DNA from: Massospora cicadina
Lineage: Eukaryota > Entomophthoromycota > Entomophthoromycetes > Entomophthorales > Entomophthoraceae
Direction of reading: 5' to 3'
DNA: 64,000 bases
NCBI GenBank assembly: GCA_022478985.1
Contig: JAKSZP010018564.1
Span: forward strand, 1-64,000
Every line of letters starts with the position of its first letter. The first letter of the stretch is position 1. The notes below the pieces were generated by a model. The model saw nothing but the letters and a program-made list of their open reading frames with translations. It made no database searches and was not told the origin of the DNA. Both the position numbers and the translations under genes were made by a program. Positions 54,778 to 64,000 of the stretch are shown here, piece after piece.

Positions 54778-55421
54778 CTCATTTTCACTAAACTGCTCAT
54801 ACAAAAATGAATGAATCCCCCACCACCAACGGTGCTAATGCAAGCTGGATTAGAGGGGTTGAAACCTCATAACTTTAATGTAGCTGTGTATTAGGTGTGC
54901 ATGAAAGAAATATTTAGTGTTTGATAAGGAGTGTTTAGTAATGATCTATATAACTGACAATTCTAACCATACATCTACATAGTGCTTTTACAGAAGTATA
55001 AACTGCTTCTCACTTTGATGCTTATAGTATAATAAAAGCAGAAAGGGAGGTTTCCGGATGATATTTAGTACAAAGCTAAAATCTGAAATTACTCACATTC
55101 CTAATGTGAACATCAAATGCTGAAAGTAAATTTTACCTGCCCACTGTAACCTTAGTGGCCTACTCAGCCAATGCTTTATCTTTGTACGTAGAGCTAACAA
55201 TATGACAATGAACCATATGAGGTTTAAAACACCATTGAAACTGAGGAAGAATAATCATATCAAAAATGGGAGAATTATAAGATCATTAATTAGTTTTTAA
55301 TATAATACCAAGGCTAATAAATTGAACAGAAATTATTAGGCCCATAATGTAACAAAACATGTGCGATTTATTAAATGCTTGAGCATTTAAAATACCACAG
55401 TTATTAGATTTTAATGCATTT
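54778..55421. other. AT-rich sequence, nothing recognised
   Basis: Lies between element D and R7. No coding-like frame or repeat match seen. Confidence 0.45.
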
Positions 55422-55439
55422 AAAACTTACCAGACCTTG
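55422..55439. repeat. Target-site duplication of R7, left
   Basis: AAAACTTACCAGACCTTG, 18 bp, identical to 56743-56760. Confidence 0.92.
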
Positions 55440-56742
55440 GGACATAGCCCCACCTTGTCTTCGCTGTTTCTTATGGAGCAGAGCGCCTTGCTGAACCTCG
55501 CTCCATTACCACCATAATCCCATACCACCCTGCCATAGCACAACAAATCCCCCAATGCTTGTATTGCCACGGCGCCTGATCATATTTTTGGGCTAGGGTG
55601 GATAATGGTCGCCAAATTTTTCCCCTCTGTTTCAAACTTGACCATTCCAAAAATCCTGCCTCCAAGTCACTTCCTCTGGTGTGGCCTCTGAGCCCATTCA
55701 GTGGATTCTGAATGGGGCGTTTTGTTGACTCTCCCACTCAACATTCTTGTTCAATGGGCCATAATGAGAAATTGCCTCCACAAACCAACCCACACTATCC
55801 CACCTAAAGAAACTCAGCCAATCAGAATAAGGTTTGGACCACCAATTAAACCCAAGCAGCCCATTTGACTTCTGCCCACCCAAAATCTCCATCCACTATT
55901 CATTTGAATCAAATTTTAAGGAAATTTTTGCCAAGATTTACAAATCAGGTAACGTTGTCATCAATGAGTACTCCAGTGAACCTCTCAGCCCGCTTGATTG
56001 TGTTTGGGCCAAATTTTATAATTCTGATTTTGACAAATCCCATCCCCTATGCGTTTTTCTCCTAAACCCAATGCCATCCCCTATTAAAGTGATCACTAGC
56101 TCACCTTAGCATCGCTGACCTCACCCCATTGCCCAATCCTAGACAAAACGGATACCCAAACCGCTTCTCAATTCCACCAGGGGCTGAGCATAGTTGAGTT
56201 CCCCCCTGATTTCCCCAAAACATAACCGGAGGAAATCACCAAATTGGCCACTATAGCCAATAACGTGCTCATACATGTTGCACAATTACAGATTTCAACC
56301 CATCTACAAAAATCACCCAAAAAAATGTCACCAAATCTCCCAAGTTCCTGAAGCCCACATTCATGCTGAACACCAAGTAGCAGAATTTGTTAAAGCTGTC
56401 TACCAAGCTGATCTTGAGGAAGGTAACCAGCATTTCGCCCACCTAAACCCCCACCACGCTGATGCTTCCATACCCTGGATGTCTGCTTTTGTCCGTTTCT
56501 ACAACTTCAATGACGATGACCAGCCAAATATGTCTGTAGAAGCGCTGCCTGACCCCCCTCACCCTCTGCCATAGTGGGTTAGCAGTATTCCGCTGCCCGC
56601 CTGGTTGGAGTTTTATTTTGGTTTTGGTTTTTTTATTTCAGTTGGTTTTTGGTTTTAATCTGTTCAATTCTTTAATTTGATTCTTTTTCTCATTGAGTAT
56701 TGGTAATGTCCATCCCTGGTCACGTACCTTGAATAAAAATTA
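55440..56742 (+). mobile_element. Family R retroposon, copy R7, 5'-truncated
   Basis: 1303-bp plus-strand insertion between perfect 18-bp duplications. It begins inside the coding region and ends with a shortened tail (AATGTCCATCCCTGGTCACG near 56705, then TACCTTGAATAAAAATT). Its perfect duplication suggests a relatively recent event. Confidence 0.88.
55445..56572 (+). pseudogene. R-family protein gene, N-truncated (R7)
   Basis: Blocks in order: FFWARV-like DHIFGLGW near 55578, RQIFPLCFKLDHSK near 55606 (first Cys lost), the linker with LTVPPKKLSQSE-type sequence near 55800, LNQILRKFLPRF near 55905, PLSPLDCVWAKFYNSDFDKS near 55980, KPTFMLNTK-type helix near 56350, and ADASIPWMSAFVRFYNFNDD near 56460. 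It ends PPHPLP. The last 99 codons (56275-56574) are open. Function unknown. Confidence 0.68.
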
Positions 56743-56760
56743 AAAACTTACCAGACCTTG
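56743..56760. repeat. Target-site duplication of R7, right
   Basis: Identical 18-bp partner of 55422-55439. Confidence 0.92.
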
Positions 56761-59440
56761 CTGTTGTAAAGAATTTTAAGATGAGATCCCCTACTGGAGT
56801 CCGCTGCTATCAATAATTAAGCCTAACTTTTTCTTGACACACTTTTTCTGTAACTTTAAAGCCCAATGTTAACATCTATGGGGAAAATATATAAAAGAGA
56901 AAATGATTGACTCAATCAGTGGCTAGTGGCCAAATTAATCAAGAAGTTAATTCATTACAGTTGACATTTTAGCCATATTATGATCGCACCAAAATATATC
57001 TTAAGTTTATCTAAAATAAAAGGGTATGGATGCCAGATTAAAAATAGTTCCTATGTTTTTAGACTTTCAAATGGGTTATAAATAACCTTTATTTAATCAA
57101 TTGAAGGATTATCATTCTTAATCTGGCAAACAGACTTCCAAAAGCTATTGAGCCAAGTAAATGATAGCTTTAGTTTACCAATTTTTCAAATGCAATCAAT
57201 GTAACTTTTAGATTGAGTTAATGGAAGTTCTAGCTATTAGCATAACGAGTTCTGCAGGTCAATGAAAATATTAAGAGTTTCTCTGAAACTTACTTCAAAT
57301 AATTCTAATAGGTGGGCATTAAGTTGCCATGAGTCACCTGTATATGTGAAATTAATATTCCTAATAAGACTCTTTTACTTGTTGTTGGTATATTTACTGA
57401 TAAATTTTTTGTTTTAGGTAGACGTTTTTGCTGTTTCATTTTAGCTCATATCATTCTTCATGCTGTAAAAAAGGAAGCATTTTCATTAACTAAATTCCAT
57501 GAAAAACGTTTAGCTGCCTTATTATAACAAGTCCTCATTGTAGGAAATACTAAGCCAAAATTAATTTAAGCATATAAAGCTAACAGTATGTGTGGAGGAT
57601 CATTCAGCAGAGAGGGTAATACCCACCTTAAGATGTATGTATGTACTTAGAGAAATTTCCTAAATGCAAGGGCTGATTTTTTGGTAGACTTTAGCAAAAA
57701 AGGCAACGAAATCTATGCCTGACTAAAGCGTTGTACAAAACACGCCTTTAGAACCAGAAGGTTAATATGTAAGATTAATTTAAAAATCTATGAGAGAAAC
57801 TTGTAACACAATTGTTAGCTTAACACTGGTTATATGTTATCAATATTGATGTTGGAATTGCAACACTTTTTAGCTCCTCATTCTATAACATTATTATTAG
57901 TATCAATCACGAAGGCACTCCAAAAAGTATAAAGTATTGATTGCCATTCTAAACAAATATAATATTGGCAACTCTTCAATTACATTTATTTAATCAAATC
58001 AGCTATAAACTGCCTGTATTTTTAATAAAATAATGTTTCAGATACATTAAATTATTATAAATGAATACGTTAGGATGTAGGGTTTTGTTAAAAGGCCATT
58101 ACTTAATCAATTGTTTATATAAAAATCCAAAATCTAATCCAACCTAGATTAAATACTGTGTAGAATTACAATGAGCAAAGAACGCCATCTCAAGATAATT
58201 TGGCAGCAGAGCACCTTGCAAACCAAAAGCTGGAATTTAATATTACTCAGTCAAAAATGGTAAAATTTGTAGATGTCCTTGACATTTGGTTTTCAGAAGC
58301 AAAATTCTCTTGGAATATATGAAACATCTGATTTTGATGCACGCATTGTAATAAAATTGGCATCCCAACCCTTTAAAGAACTAATTTGGGCTATTATTGT
58401 AGCCATAAGTTCCATTGCAAGGACTTCACAATGGTTGAGTTCTATGATTTTTTGAGATACCCTTTATGATACAAATCAAAGTTTAAAAATTACAAAAGGG
58501 TATTAGACATTTTCCAAGAAAGATTCAGATTTACCTGGCATCATTGTGGTAAGGATTAACACATTGTTAAATTCTGAAGAGCAAAAAGTTAAAAAATTAA
58601 GGTCAACATAGCTATAACTACTGACAAGAAAATATATGGACGACTCAGAAAAGTGACAGTCAATTAGACAAGAAACATTCTATTTTCGCCTATCCACATG
58701 GTTTATTGTTTTTGACAAAGGCAACTGAGTTTTATATTAAAGAAGTAATGCAGCCCTATCAGAAGCAGCTCCAGGACAAGAAGATTAACCTGAAATGGGA
58801 CAGTTTTGCATTGGACCCCTTTGAAGAACTATTTCAATTGACTACCATTAAGAAGAATTACCCCAATATAAGATAACCAACTTTTTCAAGCACTTGAGAA
58901 AGCTTAAGATGCTGCTACTTTCCATTTATAAAGTATTCACAACGCCCCCAAAATTACATATACAGAAATTTGTTAAATTTAGAAAATTTCCAAACAATCA
59001 TCAACACTGAGTCTCAATTTACATTGTCTCTATATGTTTTAAGCAAAATAAGACTTGCACTAGACTTTTCCATATCAAGGCTTTAGGGACTGCATGCCTA
59101 CAAATTATCACTGCTTTAAGAGCCTACAGTACTTTGCCTCTATAATTAGAATCAATTACTGTCACATCACCAGCAATTTTTATTGTACCAGAATAACAAG
59201 ATTTTTATTTGGCACTGACTTCATGAAAAACTCTGGGGATTAAAGAAATAAAAAGAAAAAAGTAATATTTAATTTTAGATAAAAGTTGCTGCTGTGATAT
59301 AACCAAAAATGTAATACACCCCAAAGCTATATAAATAGAAATATCAATATAATATTTGCAGGTGAAATTTCCGTAAAGAATCCCAAGATTTATAAATGTA
59401 TAGAAAAATACTGTCAATGTCATGGATTCAGCTAAGAAGA
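56761..59440. other. AT-rich sequence, no identified gene
   Basis: Mostly without open frames. One plus-strand piece near 58735-58875 (FYIKEVMQPYQKQLQDKKIN, then LDPFEELFQLTTIKKNYPNI) looks protein-like and faintly recalls the C-terminal region of hAT transposases, but it is too short to assign. Confidence 0.35.
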
Positions 59441-61130
59441 ACTAGACTGGGCTCCCAGTCAGGGTGAATGAGCACCCAGTAGAGATCCCAGAATGCCAAA
59501 TGCATAGCAATCCAAGTGACTAATAAAAGCGGGGTTCTATGGGAGACGTGAGGAAGTTAAAAATTCAGTAATGTACCAAAGGCCCCAAGGCAGACCAGAT
59601 GGTTGCATTGGGGGCAACCGAGAGTCTTGTGGGGCAACCCTTATGGGTGGGAGAGGCAGGTAGAATGACGACTCCTCCAGGGTTCGTGGTTGCTGGCCTT
59701 CATAATTGGATAGGGGTGCTTGCACGCCAGCAAGGGATGACACAGAGGCTGCCACATGGTTAGAAGTGCAAGCAGAGGTATAGTACAACCCAAGAGTGGG
59801 GTTGGGACTGAGCTTCCCATGAAGGGGCACTCTAGGTCTCACTGGTGGGCTGAGACAGTGGTGGCTGAGGTGGCTATGGAAGCCAAGTTCACAAGCGGCG
59901 GGGTGGAGGCGCTCAGGTGCTGCTCTAGCTGGAGAGCAGTTCCAGAGGAATCAGAAACTGAATGGACAGAAGGGTCTCCATTAAACAGATGCGTGAAAAC
60001 AAATGAAGCCACGGGTTCATTGTTGGGAGTGAGGCAGATTATCACGTTTATGATCCACTGCCACATGGCGGGTCAAGCAACCAGATAACCCAGTCACTGA
60101 ACATCGACAGGAGGACTTGGAGGACAGCACATTTCGTCAGATTGATTAGCAGAATTTTTGTAAAATTAATGAGGTAGACAGAGGCCATGAAAGCTAGATA
60201 AGGAATTCAAATTTTATTAAACAAAAAGAAGGATAATGAACCAACAACTACCCCCAGCTGGTGCAGTTGCCAGAACTGGGCTGAATGCATGGGGGAGGTA
60301 TCAAGGTATTGGTCATTCAGGGGTTGGCGATGGGATTTGGTTGGCTGGCTCAGAGGGGGTAGAATGCTGCTCCAGATTTCAGCAAAAGTCAAAAAACTCT
60401 TGCAGGTTTTTCTTGGATTCCAGGGCCAAACCAAGTCGATACAACCAATCCAGGTTCTGGTGACCCAAGTCAACCTGTTTGCATGGTTTGGGTGTTCCAG
60501 ATTGCACCAGGAGGCAGGGTCCTTATATTGGATTATTAGCAACTTGAGCCAATCCTTCAATTGGACTACACATGTAATCTGAACTCTCTGGATCCATTTT
60601 AAAGCGTTGGGGCAGATGGTCCAAGTCATTAGGGCCCTGGTTCAAGATCTGAGCTGTATCCCAATCTGATTTCTGGTGCAGGCCAGTATGGACTGGCTCC
60701 AGTATGAAATTGCAGACTGGGCTCCTATTTTGGGAATTGCCATTTTCCCAAAATTCTGATATGGTTTTTCTGGGGAGTGGGTGGTCCCAGGGGCCTCTCC
60801 ATGCCCCCTGGTGTGCGCAATTTCCCTGAAGACTCTTTCTATCAAACTTACCTGGGTTGAGGAGGGGGAACAGGTGGGGATGGGGCATCTTTGGGGGGTG
60901 TGAAGTCACCCAGCGCTCATCTATCTTATGGGCTATGACGCCCAGCTGTGACAGGGGGTCCACTGGAGCCTTGAGGCCCCTTTTCGTCCGGAAGGGGCGC
61001 TGAACCTTATCCAATTGCAAAGGGCAGGTCCCCAGGACTTACAGTCAAGGTTAGATGACATAATAGTAAGGTCAGATTGTACTTACAAGGCAGAGAGTGA
61101 GGAGGCCAAAGGCATTAAGTTTTATCAACT
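59441..61130 (-). pseudogene. GC-richer block with unrecognised minus-strand frames
   Basis: The base composition rises clearly against both neighbours. A 165-codon frame at 61020-60523 starts MQLDKVQRPFRTKRGLKAPV. Beyond its stop, the same or a neighbouring frame stays coding-like (LDWLYRLGLALESKKNLQEF near 60440). Further open pieces lie at 60066-59839 and 59842-59537. The minus strand also carries three GTAAGT sites (near 60850, 61030 and 61085), one preceded by CAG. No known domain. It could be a decayed spliced host gene, part of a repeat with high GC, or an LTR-like sequence. Confidence 0.35.
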
Positions 61131-61929
61131 TTCTTGACCTGAAGCACACCCTGGACCCACGCTGGGAAAGGGCGAAATATTCCCAAGTTGGAATAGGGGT
61201 TCAGATAATGGACATGATGGCGTTACATCCTCAGTTTTACCATGCACCAGTTATATAGTAAACTAAGACAGTACGTTACATTTTCTTGGAAAATAGGTCT
61301 TCAAATCAATTTTGTTTTACCATATTGCCAGATTGAGATAAATTCAATTGCAGTCAATTAACCAAGTGTGAGCATACTTGAGCTATAGTACCACAAAGGT
61401 TGGTGATTTGGATTTATTGGTTAGATTGGATGAAATGCATCACCTGATAGAAAATGATATCCCCAATTCTAAAGAATTATTGTTTTACAACCAACTTTTT
61501 TGGTCAACTTAGTATTTACAAAAATTAAATTTGTTTTGGTTTTTTAAATGGTACCTTGATCTAACCTTTTCGAAGACCTCCTCAGGGTTTTTTTTAAAAA
61601 TATAGGACATTATATTTTGCATAGTGACAATGGACTCTAGTGAACACGTGGGAAAGCCTGGTCCCTCAGATTGAGGCGCACAAGCACCCTAACACCAATT
61701 TGCACTTGGTTATGGACTTCTCCCTGAGGCCCAACCAAGTTCTGGCATTTTTAAGGTATCTTTACATATACAAGTCTATACATCTGATCCTAGGGTCCCC
61801 AGTGTAAGGGCACCTTTTGTGGTGCCCTATTCCCTTTGCTACTAGCGACTAGTTCCCTTGCTGTGTGGCTGTGCATTTCACACCACCTTTCAGAGGATGA
61901 AAGAGTTACAGATTATCTACTAAAATTAG
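61131..61929. other. No gene recognised
   Basis: AT-rich on the left, with a C/T-rich stretch near 61820-61890. It could hold the promoter or LTR of the retropepsin-containing element G, but no repeat partner is in the window. Confidence 0.3.
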
Positions 61930-64000
61930 TTGACCAACTTTTTACTATACATGCCTGAGATTTATCAATTTGGGTTTCTCATTGAGCATTACTTAAGCGT
62001 GTTGGCCATTTGTAACATCTCTATGCTACTCACCATAGTATTTTTTGTTTGTTTTATTGGGAGTGCATTTAAGAATTATTTCAATACCACCAACTGGGAA
62101 GTGCACACCCTTCCTGATCATACCTGGTGGTCTAAAACCCTTTGTAATCCTGTTGGTGTGATTCATAGACTGACCCTAAAAGTTTATTCTGAAACATAAC
62201 AGGCGCTTGCTTCCATTTCACCAGAAACTTCTCTTTATAAAATATTTAGATCATTCCAGTTCACCCTCAAATGGAGTGATTTGCTGTATCAGCTGTCCCC
62301 TGTTGCATTTGACTGGATTTATTGGTTCCAAGCACCGCCGCCTTTATAAAATTGCTGGAAGGTTTGAAACGTTTCTTGTAACAATGACATATATAAGTTT
62401 ATTTATTCCAAACCTTATACAAGTTGTTTGCCTTGCTTCAGGCTGGACTCCCTTTAAAGGTTTATTTAGATAAATTTTGTGACTGGGCCCAGACCCTACT
62501 GCTCTGGACGAAGTTAAAATGTTATTCCTCGCTCCACATTGGATAGTCCCATGAGAAATGCCCCAAAAATGGGAAGCTCCCCCTGCCAGCTTTGATCATC
62601 TGTTTGAAGCTCTTTGGGGTAAATTACTCACCCCAACTGGTGAAGGTCCAGGTAATTTTCCATCATTGTTTTATCTGGGGAGGTTCCTATAAATATGGGC
62701 CCCAAAAACTCATGTGCGCCTCAGAAATAGGAGTAAAAAAATTATTTCATTCATTTGGTTTTGGAGAAACTTGAGGCAGGCGGGGTCTAGCCCTGAGTCT
62801 TTATTAAATGTTTCAGTTGATCATCCATGATGATGTCACCTGCGACGGCCCCTATATGTATGGCGCCCAAACTATGGAATCTGTTGAACGGACAGGTCTC
62901 CCCACTAACCTCCCTCCGTTACAGGGAATTCAAAGGTTTGGGTGAGTTTGGCTCTGGATTTTGGACTATATAATAATCAATTTTGTCTACCCTCTGTTAC
63001 TTTTTCTTAGGGAATCACTGAGCTATTGATGGGTGGCTCAGCTGTGATGGTGTTGGATAGCGACAATAAGTTTTCTATCAAATCAGGTATGGTGTCATTG
63101 ACATCTTAAAGTGCGTTTTATAACAATAATTGTGTAAATTAGATGAGCGGACAATAAGCTTTTGTGGTTCCAGTTTTGGAGCTGATTTCTGTGTCCTTTA
63201 CCCTTGTGAACATGCGCTTGACCCCTATTATGATTTTCATGACTCAGAACATAGATAAGAAATTGTGGTACAATTTGCAGATAAGTATGCTATTGTTGAG
63301 GATAGTATAGTATAAGTCCTCAGTGATGAGGGTGGCCAGTTATCCCTCTCCTTTTCTATACAACTTAGCCTGGGAGCATAATTATTCCAGACAAAGTCTT
63401 TATAGGAAAATGTCGTTGGTTTTATATGTGTTGAATAATGACTATGTCGGGTATTTTCTGCTTTCTGCTCCTCTTCCATTTTCTTAGGGGAATCCAGAAC
63501 AACAATTTTAGTGGATACTGTTGCCTCTGAAAATTTTATTAACCAAGCCCTGTCTGAATACTTTGAATCAAATTACTTGCCTGGCGGTATGGTTAGGACA
63601 AGGGCCTCCAATAATATTCCATCGCTGAAGGTTTAGGGGCTACTGGATTAAGAAATTGGCAGTATTATATGGATGACCGCTTCTTTGCAGTTAAAAATCG
63701 CCTGTACCCAAATATTTTTGGAGTAGAGTGATAGCAGAAAATTGATATCAGGACTAACATGATAACCAATACCTTGTCATTATATCTGATAAGTGTAAAT
63801 AGTTAGTATTTCCATTGTCTAAAGCAACTATCAGGGCAATCTGCTCCAATGCCAAAGGTACACACTCGTAGCCTTGCACTCTGTTACAGCCCACTCTTTG
63901 AGGTACCCATATTTATAATTTTTGGAGGTGTTAAACCTTTCTTGGTGTGGCTTCTGCTAGTGTCTTGCCAGCTCATTCATAGTTTAATTAAGATATCAAA
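61930..64000 (+). pseudogene. Gypsy-type gag/retropepsin region with likely intron (element G), runs off the window
   Basis: Plus-strand coding-like blocks: DLLYQLSPVAFDWIYWFQAP near 62278, LDEVKMLFLAPHWIVP near 62502, PPASFDHLFEALWGKLLTPT near 62580 with FPSLFYLGRFL near 62658, GITELLMGGSAVMVLDSDNK at 63011, and FGADFCVLYPCEHALDPYYD near 63176. Retropepsin-like LVDTVASENFINQALSEYFE follows at 63508 (active Asp kept, DTG changed to DTV), then DDRFFAVKNRLYPNIFGVE near 63672, typical of the protease C-terminal part. The upstream part does not look like a standard gag. Stops and shifts are present. Confidence 0.55.
63087..63142 (+). other. Candidate spliceosomal intron in element G
   Basis: A 56-nt segment beginning GTATGG and ending AATTAG. 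Removing it joins KFSIKS to DERTISFCGSSFGADF in one frame, while reading through meets a stop (TCTTAA). A second possible intron, 62942-63010 (GTGAGT to CTTAG), precedes the GITELL exon but does not restore an open frame upstream. The size and ends fit short fungal introns. Confidence 0.45.

Noticed and set aside
58735..58875. hAT transposase C-terminus
   Set aside because: A single 45-residue resemblance without the conserved Trp residues or any upstream domain.

Overview
The window is transposable-element sequence from a eukaryote, most likely a fungus. The Ty3/gypsy chromodomain pol, the GT..AG intron candidate of about 56 nt and the TE-bloated, AT-rich make-up fit a basidiomycete (a rust would suit), but nothing here fixes the species. 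I found no intact host gene, rRNA or free-standing tRNA gene, and no CRISPR or bacterial feature. Nearly every recognisable reading frame belongs to a decayed retroelement, broken by frameshifts and by stops that look like C-to-T or G-to-A changes. || Layout: 1-1.5 kb, 3' end of a gypsy chromovirus pol with chromodomain. 2.1-5.3 kb, two copies (R1, R2) of a retroposon family here called R. 5.8-7.9 kb, gypsy RT/RNase H remnant (F). 7.94-14.55 kb, complete but decayed minus-strand gypsy element A (LTRs, PBS, PPT, near-identical target duplication), with an R-type copy inside one LTR. 16.2-16.9 kb, a short retroposon (S). 18.0-30.8 kb, R3, R6, R4 and R5 separated by unrecognised AT-rich DNA and one gypsy RT scrap. 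31.1-54.8 kb, a nest: minus-strand element D contains plus-strand element C (32762-47577), which contains minus-strand element B (38912-44666) and, inside C's 3' LTR, a solo LTR (X, 45684-46733). D also carries R8 and a tRNA-derived SINE, both inserted at the same 16-bp target. 55.4-56.7 kb, R7. 59.4-61.1 kb, a GC-richer block with unrecognised open frames. 62-64 kb, a gypsy-type retropepsin frame with a likely intron (G). || The most unusual content is family R: nine copies in 64 kb. Full-length copies bounded by target duplications measure 1925-1938 bp, have 16-20-bp duplications, variable 5' truncation, a common 3' tail followed by A-rich sequence, and one reading frame of about 558 codons with no reverse transcriptase. 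This is the signature of target-primed mobilisation in trans by an unseen LINE. The R tail resembles the 3' tails of the SINE and of S, so three unrelated bodies seem to share one LINE-type tail. Two R copies carry a different 3' end on the same gene. || How the parts work together: the LTR elements use their own protease, RT, RNase H and integrase, and four of them (A, B, C, D) carry the same 18-nt primer-binding site. R, S and the SINE would depend on LINE machinery supplied elsewhere. All coordinates come from reading by eye; element edges set by paired duplications are good to a base or two, edges of decayed domains to tens of bases.
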